Assembly: GCA_031265435.1 (NCBI GenBank)
Contig: JAISCR010000104.1
Coordinates: 1-64,000, forward strand
DNA length: 64,000 nt
Direction: 5' to 3'
Source: Treponema sp.
GTDB lineage: Bacteria; Spirochaetota; Spirochaetia; Treponematales; Breznakiellaceae
This document shows, in pieces, positions 8,291 to 16,757 of the stretch (its first letter is position 1; each line of letters begins with the position of its first letter). A program made the translations under genes and the position numbers. The notes beneath the pieces are model-generated. The model ran no database searches. It worked only from the letters and a program-made list of their open reading frames with translations, and was not told the origin of the DNA.

Positions 8291-9112
8291 TTAATGAGTA
8301 AGCCGGGCGGCTGTGGTCAGAGTAACTTTCCCGCCGATGGACACCGACCGGACAAGACCGTTTTCCATGCTGACTCTTGTCTCTATCGTTCCGCCCGGCT
8401 GCCTGAGGCTGAAACAATGTTCGGCCTGTCCCTGTCCGCTGTCCGCGGCATTTCTGCTGAGCCAGACCCCCAGGGCCGCCGAACCGGAACCGCAGCTTGA
8501 CTCAAATACCAGAGTTCCCGCGGCATAGACATACACTAAAGGGATCATCTCCCGGCCTTCTTCGTCCCAGAAGAGGAGTCCGAGGGCCTGCGGAGCCTCC
8601 CCTTCAGCTTCGATAATTTTCTTCACACCGTAAAACATCTTTTCATCAGGCTTAAAACCCGGCGCTATTACATGGGTGATGCCGTCAAACACAATCACGG
8701 GCAGGGAGCGGTCTTCATACTTTATCACTTTTTCCGCGGCGGGTCCGGGTATTTCCACTTCCGCGGTCCCGGTCTCCGTATCGACCCTGACAGGAACGCT
8801 CCCCCTCATGCCGCTGATTTCGACAGAAACAGTGTGTTTCCCGCAGAGGCCGGAAAGACCTGAAACATAGAGACCGAAACTCCGGGCGGCATTGCCGCAG
8901 AACTCTCCGCCGGACATTTCAAGCCGCCAGAGTTTCTGCGCTTCCCCGTCCGGTTCGGTAACAAAACCAACCTGTTCCACCTTCAGAACCTTGTCCGCCA
9001 TAATCGTCTGAGCCAGGGAGACCCTGTCCTCCACGGGACCCGAAACAAGGGCGGTAATGTTTCCAGCGGGATCCGCGATAACCAGTTCCGGGGTGGGGCT
9101 TTCAACCTTCAT
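8291..9112 (-). CDS. DapF-fold amino-acid epimerase/racemase
   Basis: 273 residues with the two-lobed diaminopimelate-epimerase fold. Both catalytic cysteines are visible: Cys72 in GEFCGNAARS and Cys207 in SSCGSGSAALG. The classical DapF motif MCGNGIR is altered to FCGNAARS, and the second ACGTGA-like site is SCGSGSA, so the substrate may not be diaminopimelate. DapF-fold histidine and other amino-acid racemases show the same kind of divergence. ATG 9112 is preceded by GGAGGAGAG and overlaps the end of the D-aminoacylase gene by 11 bp, showing translational coupling. The neighbour suggests D-amino-acid handling. Confidence 0.75.
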   Translation of the reverse strand: MKVESPTPELVIADPAGNITALVSGPVEDRVSLAQTIMADKVLKVEQVGFVTEPDGEAQKLWRLEMSGGEFCGNAARSFGLYVSGLSGLCGKHTVSVEISGMRGSVPVRVDTETGTAEVEIPGPAAEKVIKYEDRSLPVIVFDGITHVIAPGFKPDEKMFYGVKKIIEAEGEAPQALGLLFWDEEGREMIPLVYVYAAGTLVFESSCGSGSAALGVWLSRNAADSGQGQAEHCFSLRQPGGTIETRVSMENGLVRSVSIGGKVTLTTAARLTH

Positions 9113-10505
9113 GCGTCTCTCCTCCATAGACAAGCCTGCCTCCGGCAATAAGAGAGCGGATACCTTCGGAGGGAAGGGCGCAGACATCAATGCCGTAAGA
9201 GGCTCTGTCGGCTATCTTCTCAAAGTCAAAGAGCACGAGATCCGCGTCGCAGCCTTCCTGCAGTCTTCCTTTTTTTTCAAGCCCGAGTCTTTGGGCCGGG
9301 TTCAGGGTAAGTTTGCGGAGTCCCTCGATCAGGGGGAAGGATTTCTTTTCCCGTACAAATTCCTTGAGGAAGCGGGCCGGGGAACCGGCGGAACGGGGAT
9401 GCCCCTTGATGTGATCCCCGCTCAGGGTGAGCAGGGCGTCGCTTCCCACACAGGCATACTCAAGTTTATAAGCGGCTTCAATGTCCTCAAAAGGCATCGC
9501 GTTATGACAGGCAACCATGGTGTCTTCCGGCGCGTTGCGGAGTTTTTCAAAAAGTTCAGGTGTGCAGTACCGGCCCGCCATCTCTCCGGAAATAAGTTCC
9601 AGATCTTCAATGCCGAAGTTGAATTCATCAACACCCTGATCAAAGACCGCGGACTGTATGGAGGTGGCCCAGACATTGTATGGATACACATCGACATATA
9701 TATCGGCGCCGCCTTTACGGGCCTCGTCAATCAGGAGGGCGGTCTTTTTAATATTATTCTCCCCCGCGGTATTTTTGCCGTACACATTGGATGCCAGATG
9801 GGAGATCTGCAGAGCCGCCCCGGTAATCTTCGCCGCCGCGATCACCTCTTCCACCCCCTCAAGCGCACGGGCGGGAACATCATAACGCATGTGAACCGCA
9901 AAAAACTTCCCCGCTTCCGCGGCGGCCGAGCACAGGGCGACAAGTTCTCCGAATTCCGTTCCCGGCGCGTATTGCAGGCCGAATGAAATTCCCGCGGCCC
10001 CTTCCTTCAATGCGGCGGCGGCCATGCTTTTCAGTGTTACAATCTGCGCGGGAGAAGCCCTGTCATAGTCCCCAAGCCCAAGCTTCTGCCTCAGACTGAC
10101 ATTGCCGACAAGACTCATGCAGTTGATGGGAAGGCCGAGGGTTTCCAGCTTCCGCAGATAGTCCCCCATGGGATAATTGCTGTACCCGCAGTTGCCTCCC
10201 ATAATAGAGGTATTGCCGGTACGCATGGCGCATGCGGAGATCGTATTCGGGAAAAAAAACTGATTCTCCAGAGGCTTGTTGAGGGGGCCGGAACCGCCTT
10301 CGATGGTATCCTCGTGAGTGTGGATATCGATGAAACCGGGCGCGAGGACGAGGCCCCCGCCGTCAATCTCCCGCTTTCCGGCGAGGCTGTTCCGGCTCAG
10401 GGCGGCAATACTGCCCCCGCTTATGCCCGCGTTGAGAATTTCGTCGGTTCCGGTTTCGGGGTCTATGACCCGCGCCCCGGCGATAACCATGTCATAAAGA
10501 GCCAT
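9102..10505 (-). CDS. N-acyl-D-amino-acid deacylase (D-aminoacylase), amidohydrolase superfamily
   Basis: 467 residues. Visible are the metal-binding HTHED (62-66) after APGFIDIH, a GNCGYS motif typical of D-aminoacylases, HMRYDV and QISHLA metal-ligand regions, and the late HPRSAGSPARFLKEFVRE with GRLQEGCDADLVLFD, which closes the beta-sandwich lobe. ATG 10505 has GGGGGAGG upstream; the frame stays open further but without homology. The enzyme would release D-amino acids from N-acyl-D-amino acids in the cytoplasm. It is the first gene of the operon that continues with the racemase, NfeD and SPFH genes. Confidence 0.85.
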   Translation of the reverse strand: MALYDMVIAGARVIDPETGTDEILNAGISGGSIAALSRNSLAGKREIDGGGLVLAPGFIDIHTHEDTIEGGSGPLNKPLENQFFFPNTISACAMRTGNTSIMGGNCGYSNYPMGDYLRKLETLGLPINCMSLVGNVSLRQKLGLGDYDRASPAQIVTLKSMAAAALKEGAAGISFGLQYAPGTEFGELVALCSAAAEAGKFFAVHMRYDVPARALEGVEEVIAAAKITGAALQISHLASNVYGKNTAGENNIKKTALLIDEARKGGADIYVDVYPYNVWATSIQSAVFDQGVDEFNFGIEDLELISGEMAGRYCTPELFEKLRNAPEDTMVACHNAMPFEDIEAAYKLEYACVGSDALLTLSGDHIKGHPRSAGSPARFLKEFVREKKSFPLIEGLRKLTLNPAQRLGLEKKGRLQEGCDADLVLFDFEKIADRASYGIDVCALPSEGIRSLIAGGRLVYGGETHEG

Positions 10506-10563
10506 ACAAACCTCCCCCGAAATAGACCAATGTGATATTATGTGTATTATAAGGGAGGAATCC

Positions 10564-10590
10564 ATGGTTGAAAAGGGACAGAAAACATGA
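10564..10590 (+). CDS. Possible 8-codon leader peptide coupled to rsmE
   Basis: AAGGGAGGA followed 5 bp later by ATG opens an 8-codon frame whose TGA overlaps the rsmE start codon as ATGA. This arrangement would couple rsmE translation to reading of the small frame. It could be chance; support is only the strong Shine-Dalgarno site and the exact overlap. Confidence 0.3.
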   Translation: MVEKGQKT

Positions 10591-11354
10591 ACCTGATCCT
10601 GTTTGAGGAGCATGAACTCGGGAAGGCCCTTTCCCGGCGGGACGAAAGAACCGTACACCTCCTCAAGGTGCTGCACAGGAAAACCGGCGACAGTTTTGAC
10701 GCGGGCCTTCTGGGAGGGATGCGGGGTCAGGGCCGTATCGAAAAGATAAACATTGACGGCTCAATCATCGTATCCCTCAAACTGGACGAGGCCGCCCCGG
10801 AACGCCTTCCCCTGCGGATGGCGGTAGGGTTCCCCAGGCCCATACAACTCAAACGCCTCCTCCGGGATCTTTCCAGCCTGGGAATCGGCGCGGTAGATCT
10901 TCTGGAAACGGAACTGGGAGAAAAAAGTTACCGGGATACAAAGCTGCTTAAAAACGGCGGAGCCCGCGCCGCCTTTATCGAAGGGGCCGTACAGTCCCGG
11001 GATACCAGCATTCCCGAATTGGCTGTCTACGGCAGCCTTGCCGAATGGCTTGAGGCGAGACCCTGGGACAGGCAGGGGAATACAGGAAAGCTTCTTTCCG
11101 TGCGTACCGTGCCTCTTCTGGCGGCCGCGGACAATGTAAGGCCGGAAGGCGCCATGGCCCGGCTTTCCCCGGTACGGCGGCCCGTGGTAGTGGCCGTGGG
11201 AAGCGAGCGGGGCTGGTCGGACACGGAACGGGACAGGTTTGAAACCGCGGGATTTCTGCGGCTTTCCCTCGGGCCGCGTGCGCTCCGCACGGAAACCGCC
11301 TGTGTGGCAGCCGCAATTATTGCCATGGAAAAAATCGGAGCACTGGAGGATTGA
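10587..11354 (+). CDS. rsmE: 16S rRNA (uracil-1498-N3)-methyltransferase RsmE
   Basis: 255 residues with the RsmE plan: an N-terminal PUA-like RNA-binding lobe (about 1-70) and a SPOUT methyltransferase lobe ending in VAVGSERGWSDTERDRF and LRLSLGPRALRTETA, the deep-knot motifs that bind S-adenosylmethionine. It methylates U1498 in the ribosomal decoding region. AAGGGA lies 8 bp upstream of the ATG. It is transcribed divergently from the D-aminoacylase gene, and the next gene starts right at its stop codon. Confidence 0.9.
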   Translation: MNLILFEEHELGKALSRRDERTVHLLKVLHRKTGDSFDAGLLGGMRGQGRIEKINIDGSIIVSLKLDEAAPERLPLRMAVGFPRPIQLKRLLRDLSSLGIGAVDLLETELGEKSYRDTKLLKNGGARAAFIEGAVQSRDTSIPELAVYGSLAEWLEARPWDRQGNTGKLLSVRTVPLLAAADNVRPEGAMARLSPVRRPVVVAVGSERGWSDTERDRFETAGFLRLSLGPRALRTETACVAAAIIAMEKIGALED

Positions 11355-12158
11355 ATGAATCAGGATCAGGTAAAACAAAAATTGCTTTCCATTGAGGACG
11401 CCCCGCTGGAATTTTCCCTTGTCTTTTCCGGCAAGCAGAGCAAGAAGGTCAACGGCCTTTACAAGCCGGATTCCCGCGAGATCATCATCCACAACAGAAA
11501 TTTTGACAGTAGTACTGCCGCGGGAGCAGGCCTCCTTCTCTACACCGCCATTCATGAATACGCCCACCATCTGCATGCCTGCTCGCACGGAGGGAAGCTG
11601 CCGGGCAGAGCCCATACATCCGAATTCTGGGCGATCTTTCACGGGCTCCTCGAAAAGGCGGAAAAGAAAGGGATCTATGAGGATGTCTTTTCGATCTCCG
11701 CGGAACTTACGGCGCTCACCGAAAAAATCAGAAACAACTGCCTTGCCGGAAACGGGAGCCTTGTCAAGGAACTGGGGAAACAGCTCCTCAGGGCAAGTGA
11801 AATTTGCCGGGAAATCGGCGCCCGTTTTGAAGACTACGTCGACCGGGTACTCCGTATCCCCCGGCAGGCCGCGACCATGGCAATAAAAATACATGAATAC
11901 GATCTGAAGCCCGAAACCGGCGCGGACAATATGCGTTTCCTTGCGGGCATCAGAAACGACGAAGACCGGGCCGCCGCGGAAGAAGCCCTCATCAAAGGCA
12001 AAAGTCCGGACACGGTAAAGACGGCCCTGAAATCCGGGCCCGCCAAAACAATCGACCCGAGGGAAAACCTTGAAAGGGAAAAACTCCGCCTTGAGCGGAC
12101 AATCGCCTCCCTCAGCAAGCGGCTTGAAGAGGTAAACGCGGAGCTTGGGGAAAGGTGA
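11355..12158 (+). CDS. Zinc-metalloprotease-like protein (HEYAH) with C-terminal coiled coil
   Basis: 267 residues. HEYAHH at 67-72 matches the HExxH zinc-binding site, and a following HTSEFW offers a third ligand, as in SprT-like and other minimal zincins. Residues about 230-265 are charged and heptad-like (coiled coil). No signal peptide is seen, so the protein is cytoplasmic. The ATG directly follows the rsmE stop codon, indicating one operon. I do not recognise a named family with certainty; a DNA-protein-crosslink or housekeeping protease role would be only a guess. Confidence 0.65.
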   Translation: MNQDQVKQKLLSIEDAPLEFSLVFSGKQSKKVNGLYKPDSREIIIHNRNFDSSTAAGAGLLLYTAIHEYAHHLHACSHGGKLPGRAHTSEFWAIFHGLLEKAEKKGIYEDVFSISAELTALTEKIRNNCLAGNGSLVKELGKQLLRASEICREIGARFEDYVDRVLRIPRQAATMAIKIHEYDLKPETGADNMRFLAGIRNDEDRAAAEEALIKGKSPDTVKTALKSGPAKTIDPRENLEREKLRLERTIASLSKRLEEVNAELGER

Positions 12159-12214
12159 ATCGGCAATTAGCGGAGCGGCCTTAATTTTTAACTAAAGTTG
12201 CCGATAATGGGAGC

Positions 12215-13240
12215 ATGAAAAGGGTACATTACGCTGTTTTACCGTGTACAATGCTTCTGTTTTTTTGTGTGTCTTTCCGGGTCTTTGCCCAGACGCCGGC
12301 GCCCCAGAGCGGCGGCGGAAATGAGATACGGTCTTCCCGGCCCCTCTTCCCGGCTCTTTACTTTTCGGAGAACCTTGCGGCGCTGCAGGCTCAGAACGCG
12401 GGGAAACCGTATGGGGCTTCCAGCTATGGAGAGATGCGGGCCGCCGCCCAGGCGAACGAAGAGTCCCGTTCCCTGCTGCTCAACAACGATATTCTGGCCT
12501 ATTACGGCCACCCCAATTCCAAAAACATGGGGATTCTGGGCCGTTATTCCATCGAAGAACTGGATTCCATGCTCAGCGGGTTAGCCGCCGAATATGAGTC
12601 GGTGAGTAACGGACGGAAGGTGAGAAAAGCCTTCTATATCATTTACGGCACGGTGTGGCCCGAAGGGGAAATCGGTATTCTGAAAGATGAAACCGTCCTC
12701 AAATATATCCGTTATGGGCTTGAAAACGACATTCTTGTGTTCCTCGATCACCAGATCGGTCGGTACGATCCCATCAGTTCCCTGAAGAAGCTTCTCCCCT
12801 GGCTGCAGTATCCCAATGTGCATCTGGCTCTTGATCCGGAATGGAGGACCGCCAGGCCCATGCAGGAAATCGGTACTGTTTCCGCCGGGGAATTGAATCA
12901 GGCCCAAAAAATAATGGAAGACTATATCATCGAACATCGTATTCCCGGTGAACGGCTTCTGGTGATCCATCAGTTCAACTGGCGGATGATCTCGGAGCGG
13001 GAACGGGTATCCACCGCCTTTGATCGGGTGCGGCTTGTACATTGCGCCGACGGTTTCGGGAATCCGCGTCTCAAGCGGGGTTCCTATGCCTTCAACGCGG
13101 AGGCGGCCAACATGCCGGTCAAGGGTTTCAAGCTGTTCTACAATTCCGGTATTCCCGGCGCAGGCTACGACAGCCCTCTGCTCAAGCCGGAAGAAGTCTA
13201 TACATTAAATCCCCGTCCGTATATCATTATGTATCAATAG
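12215..13240 (+). CDS. Secreted protein of unknown function
   Basis: 341 residues with a clear signal peptide (hydrophobic residues 10-24, cleavage near VFA-QT) and a GGGAG site upstream of the ATG. The mature part is a regular alternation of hydrophobic strands and helices (AFYIIYGTVW, DILVFLDHQIG, VHLALDPEW, RLLVIHQFNW, VRLVHCADGFG), which resembles a (beta-alpha)8 barrel such as a glycosidase. Conserved acidic catalytic residues cannot be assigned by eye. It ends 8 bp before the GPH symporter, so a role in releasing or sensing that symporter's sugar is possible. Confidence 0.6.
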   Translation: MKRVHYAVLPCTMLLFFCVSFRVFAQTPAPQSGGGNEIRSSRPLFPALYFSENLAALQAQNAGKPYGASSYGEMRAAAQANEESRSLLLNNDILAYYGHPNSKNMGILGRYSIEELDSMLSGLAAEYESVSNGRKVRKAFYIIYGTVWPEGEIGILKDETVLKYIRYGLENDILVFLDHQIGRYDPISSLKKLLPWLQYPNVHLALDPEWRTARPMQEIGTVSAGELNQAQKIMEDYIIEHRIPGERLLVIHQFNWRMISERERVSTAFDRVRLVHCADGFGNPRLKRGSYAFNAEAANMPVKGFKLFYNSGIPGAGYDSPLLKPEEVYTLNPRPYIIMYQ

Positions 13241-13248
13241 GAAATCCA

Positions 13249-14586
13249 ATGACAGAAACAGTACGTTTGAGAGAGAAAATCGCCTATGGAGCCAGCGATG
13301 TAGCGTCAAACCTTTCCTGGGGAACGGTAGGCACTTTCCTCATGATCTACTATACCGATGTGGCAAAGATTCCCGCCCTGGCGGTGGGAACCCTCTTCCT
13401 CATTACCCGTATCTGGGACGCGGTCAACGATCCCATCATGGGTATCATCATCGACAAGACTCACAGCCGCTGGGGGAAATGCCGTCCCTACTTTCTCTGG
13501 ATGTGTCTGCCCCTGGGAATCCTCATGGTGCTTACCTACTCGGTGCCGCAATTCAGCGGCATGGGCAAGCTGGTGTACGCATACATAACCTTTACGTTCC
13601 TGGGAATGGTCTATACGGCCATCAATATTCCTGTAACGGCGATTCTGCCCAGGCTTTCTTCCGATCCGGGCCAGCGTACCGTTCTGGGGGCTTTCAGGAT
13701 GTTCGGGGCTCTGATGGGCGGTATTCTGGTAAATGCCCTGACCTACCCGGCGGTCCTTGCCCTGGGAAAGGGGAGTCTCCAGCGGGGTTACACAACGACA
13801 CTAAGCATATATGCCGTTGTCGCCATCGCCCTTTTTCTCTTTGCCTTCTTCAATGTAAAAGAGATCAATCTTGAAAAATCCGAAAAGAAAGTAAGCATTG
13901 CCGAAGGGATACGCGCCGCAAAGGGCAACCTTCCCTGGGTTTTGGTTCTCCTCGTGGGCCTTGTATTGCAGCTTACCATGGGCATGCGGGGCGCCGCGCA
14001 GATATACTACTGCAAGTATGTATTAAAGAATGACGGCCTTATCGCAATTCTGGGCGCCATGGCTGTCGTCATGCTGATTCCTGTTGTCTGTCTTCCTGCC
14101 GTGGTAAAGAGACTGGGGAAACGCAATACCGTCAGCATGGGGATACTGCTGGCCCTGGCGGGCAGCATAACCGTTCTGTTTTCAGGATCATCAATTCCCC
14201 TGCTTTTTGCCGGGAATATTGTCATATTTGCCGGCTTCGGTTTCTCCTTCGGGCTTCTCTTTGTGCTCATCTCCGATACGGTTGACTACGGCGAATGGAA
14301 AAACGGCGTCCGCTCGGAAGGCTTCCTCTCCGCGGCGGCCAGCTTTGGACAGAAGCTCGGCATAGGGCTTGGCGGCGCGTTTGCCGCGTGGGTGCTTGGT
14401 TTCGGCGGCTATGTTGAAAACGCGGCTGAACAGAACCCCGGAGCGCTGGCCGCAATCCGCTTCAACTATGCGGTAGTTCCCGTGCTGGCCTGCATCGTCA
14501 TATTCATATTGATGTGCTTCTACGGCATGGACAAGATAATGCCCCAAATGACGGCGGATCTTGAAAAGCGGCATGCAGAGGCTTAG
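13249..14586 (+). CDS. Sugar:cation symporter, GPH family (MelB/XynB-like)
   Basis: 445 residues with about 12 transmembrane helices. The family signatures are present: EKIAYGASDVASNL at the start, NDPIMGIIIDKTHSRWGKCRPYFLW between helices 2 and 3, and DTVDYGEWKNGVRSEG in the second half. These are typical of glycoside-pentoside-hexuronide transporters. ATG 13249 lies 8 bp after the preceding stop with AGGAAA as the binding site; the frame extends upstream into the previous gene but this overlap is not conserved. It imports a sugar or glycoside with sodium or protons. Confidence 0.88.
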   Translation: MTETVRLREKIAYGASDVASNLSWGTVGTFLMIYYTDVAKIPALAVGTLFLITRIWDAVNDPIMGIIIDKTHSRWGKCRPYFLWMCLPLGILMVLTYSVPQFSGMGKLVYAYITFTFLGMVYTAINIPVTAILPRLSSDPGQRTVLGAFRMFGALMGGILVNALTYPAVLALGKGSLQRGYTTTLSIYAVVAIALFLFAFFNVKEINLEKSEKKVSIAEGIRAAKGNLPWVLVLLVGLVLQLTMGMRGAAQIYYCKYVLKNDGLIAILGAMAVVMLIPVVCLPAVVKRLGKRNTVSMGILLALAGSITVLFSGSSIPLLFAGNIVIFAGFGFSFGLLFVLISDTVDYGEWKNGVRSEGFLSAAASFGQKLGIGLGGAFAAWVLGFGGYVENAAEQNPGALAAIRFNYAVVPVLACIVIFILMCFYGMDKIMPQMTADLEKRHAEA

Positions 14587-14618
14587 ATAGAGCCTGTCCT
14601 GAAAATTAAAAGAATTTA

Positions 14619-14645
14619 CCGCCGGCGAAATTCCACACCCGGCGG
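14619..14645. terminator. GC hairpin between convergent genes
   Basis: CCGCCGG (14619-14625) and CCGGCGG (14639-14645) form a 7-bp stem between the symporter stop and the end of the dehydrogenase gene. No U-run is present in either direction, so it may be a Rho-independent-like or mRNA-stabilising stem. Confidence 0.35.
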
Positions 14646-14655
14646 GCGGCGGCGC

Positions 14656-15633
14656 CTAATACCCCAGGTTTTTGTCAACGATACCGTGGAGCGCCTCTCC
14701 CCTTACATAGCGGCCCAGGTTTTCCAGCGCGATTTCCAGGGCCAGCTTACCGTAACAGGGATGCATCCCCGCATAGTGGCTCGAAATAATAACATTATCC
14801 AGATCCCAGAGGGGCGACGAAGGCGGCAGGGGTTCTGTCTCGGTAACATCCAGCAGGGCTCCCGCAATCCACCGGGTTTTAAGGGCCTCTGTCAGGGCCG
14901 CCTCATCGGTGGTAGAACCTCTGCCGACGTTGACATAGAGGCTGCCCTGCTTCATAAGGCCGAATTCCGCGGCGCCGAAAATATGCCTTGTTTCGGGAGT
15001 CGCGGGAAGAATGTTTACCACGAGATCCGCTTCCTCCAGCAATTCGCACAGCTTTTCCATTCCGGCAACCTTTACGCCGGGAAGCCCCGCCGCGGAACGC
15101 CCGGGGTTTCTGCGCAGTCCCGTTACCTTCATGTTAAAGGCTCCCGCGACGCGGGCCATCATCTCCCCGATGCGGCCATAGCCCAGAATGAGCATGTTCT
15201 TCCCTTCAAGAATCGCAGTTTCACTGTCATTGACGCGCAGCCATTCCTTCCGTTTCCGGGCCTCAAAGGCCCTGGGGAAACTTCTGTTCCAGGCAAGAAT
15301 AAGGCCGAAGGTATGCTCGGCAAGCTGCTGGCCGTGCATACCCGATGTACTGGTAAGAACAAAGGGAAGATCCTTCAATTCGGGAAACTGCTGCAGCCGG
15401 TCTGCCCCCGCCGACCAGAGCTGCACCCACGCAAGGCGGGGCATGCGGGCAAGCAGATGAAAAGGCACGTCCCCAAAACCAATTTCGATGCGGTCAAGAT
15501 TTTCTTCAATAATCCTGTCGTCAAGCGTAACAAGCAGATCCCTGCCGCCGCCTGCCTCCCTGATCTTTTCCGCGGCGCCGTGAGGTATCCGGTCTGCCTC
15601 CATCGAAAAAAGAATGATCCCGTTTTTTTCCAT
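14656..15633 (-). CDS. D-2-hydroxyacid dehydrogenase, NAD(P)-dependent
   Basis: 325 residues with the formate/glycerate dehydrogenase plan. The Rossmann motif GYGRIG lies near residue 150. Catalytic residues fall in NVGRG (Arg), DVTETEPLP (Glu) and SSHYAGMHP (His). It would interconvert a 2-oxoacid and a D-2-hydroxyacid. It lies 47 bp downstream of the DeoR regulator gene on the same strand and is likely in its transcription unit. The substrate cannot be deduced. Confidence 0.85.
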   Translation of the reverse strand: MEKNGIILFSMEADRIPHGAAEKIREAGGGRDLLVTLDDRIIEENLDRIEIGFGDVPFHLLARMPRLAWVQLWSAGADRLQQFPELKDLPFVLTSTSGMHGQQLAEHTFGLILAWNRSFPRAFEARKRKEWLRVNDSETAILEGKNMLILGYGRIGEMMARVAGAFNMKVTGLRRNPGRSAAGLPGVKVAGMEKLCELLEEADLVVNILPATPETRHIFGAAEFGLMKQGSLYVNVGRGSTTDEAALTEALKTRWIAGALLDVTETEPLPPSSPLWDLDNVIISSHYAGMHPCYGKLALEIALENLGRYVRGEALHGIVDKNLGY

Positions 15634-15680
15634 GCTTTATCCCCGCATTTTTTCCAGTATGAATATTGATCCGAATACTG

Positions 15681-16460
15681 TCAAGTTAACGGAACCTCAC
15701 TACACTCACCCTGCTGCACCTTGAAGACTTCTACTTTATTTCTCAGGAGGAGTTCTTCCGCTTGTTCGGGAATAGCCTCATCGGTATACACGGCGGATAC
15801 ATCTTCCGTGCGAATCAGACCGACCACACCCTGCTGATAAAATTTTTCGGATTCGGTAAGCACAAGAATCTGCCGGGCCTGTTCGGCCAGATCCTGTACC
15901 GTCTGGGCCCGGAGGTGATCGTTGCTGGTAAAGCCGAAACCGGGAGAAAAGCCGTCGGTGCCGATAAAATACTTGTCCGAAAAGAAAACCTCTCCGCATT
16001 TGCGGGTCATGGGGCCCACCATCACCTGGGATTCACTCTGGTAATAGCCTCCCAAAAGGATAATCTTGCCGGTGGAAGCAAAACGGAGATGATTCGCAAT
16101 AAAGGCCGAATTGGTTACTATTGTTACATCCCGTTTACTGTTTACCAGTTCCTCCGCAAGAAGCGTACAGCAGGAACCGGACTCAATCATCACCGTTTCG
16201 CCTTCTTCCACACTTGCCGCCGCCAGACGGGCAAGACGCTGCTTTGTTTCATAGTGGGTTGCCATGCGCCTTCCTACATCGTCTATACCGTCAATGCAGG
16301 CATAGCCGTGCTCCCGCCGGATGAGTCCCCGTTCTTCCAGAGAATCCAAATCTTTACGCACTGTAACCTGTGAAACCTGCAGCATATTTGCAAGTACCGT
16401 AACTTCCATACGCAGGTTCCGGGTTAAAGCCTCAAGAATCTTGTTATGTCTGTTCGTCAT
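15681..16460 (-). CDS. DeoR-family transcriptional regulator
   Basis: 259 residues. The N-terminal DeoR winged helix-turn-helix (residues 5-55, with VSQVTVRKDLDSLEERGLIRREHG) is followed by a DeoRC sugar-phosphate-sensing domain (ESGSCCTLLAEEL, FIGTDGFSPGFGFTSNDH). Such proteins usually repress a sugar-catabolic operon until a phosphorylated intermediate binds. It sits between the lpl-type importer and the 2-hydroxyacid dehydrogenase and is preceded by its own promoter-like sequence, so it may control both. Confidence 0.88.
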   Translation of the reverse strand: MTNRHNKILEALTRNLRMEVTVLANMLQVSQVTVRKDLDSLEERGLIRREHGYACIDGIDDVGRRMATHYETKQRLARLAAASVEEGETVMIESGSCCTLLAEELVNSKRDVTIVTNSAFIANHLRFASTGKIILLGGYYQSESQVMVGPMTRKCGEVFFSDKYFIGTDGFSPGFGFTSNDHLRAQTVQDLAEQARQILVLTESEKFYQQGVVGLIRTEDVSAVYTDEAIPEQAEELLLRNKVEVFKVQQGECSEVPLT

Positions 16461-16514
16461 TCTTCTTTCTCCTAAATCGTTAAAAAGGTTTGCAGCGCGC
16501 TTTGGAACTGCAAG

Positions 16515-16530
16515 CAGAAATTAGTTTCTG
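16515..16530. promoter_or_regulatory. Inverted repeat just downstream of the deoR promoter
   Basis: CAGAAA-TTAG-TTTCTG forms a 6+6 palindrome between the predicted -10 and the DeoR start, a position suited to an autorepression operator. It is a short repeat and could be chance. Confidence 0.3.
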
Positions 16531-16545
16531 TGCAAGTCCTTGCCT

Positions 16546-16575
16546 ATAAAATAATAAAATTACTAAAATAGTCAA
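16546..16575 (-). promoter_or_regulatory. Sigma-70-type promoter for the DeoR gene
   Basis: On the minus strand, TTGACT (16570-16575) and TTTTAT (16546-16551) are separated by 18 bp in a very A+T-rich tract, about 90 bp upstream of the DeoR start. A further 7+7 palindrome (TATTTGA-AG-TCAAATA, 16587-16602) sits just upstream of the -35 box. The remainder of the 16461-16757 gap contains no open frame of interest. Confidence 0.5.
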
Positions 16576-16757
16576 GAAAATAGTTTTATTTGAAGTCAAA
16601 TATGGAATCAAACATAAGAGAAGGAAAAAAGAGGCGCTTCATACTCCGCATGGTGAACTTCTTCGACTTTTTCGACTTCGAGGTGATTTTTTGCTTCAAA
16701 ATATTGCTTTTGAGGGAATTTTGATGCTGAAAAAGTAAACGTCGATACCCTGGGCGG

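Noticed and set aside
9057-9986. Plus-strand open frame of 309 codons over the D-aminoacylase gene
   Set aside because: Antisense shadow; the minus-strand frame has the metal-binding and D-aminoacylase motifs.
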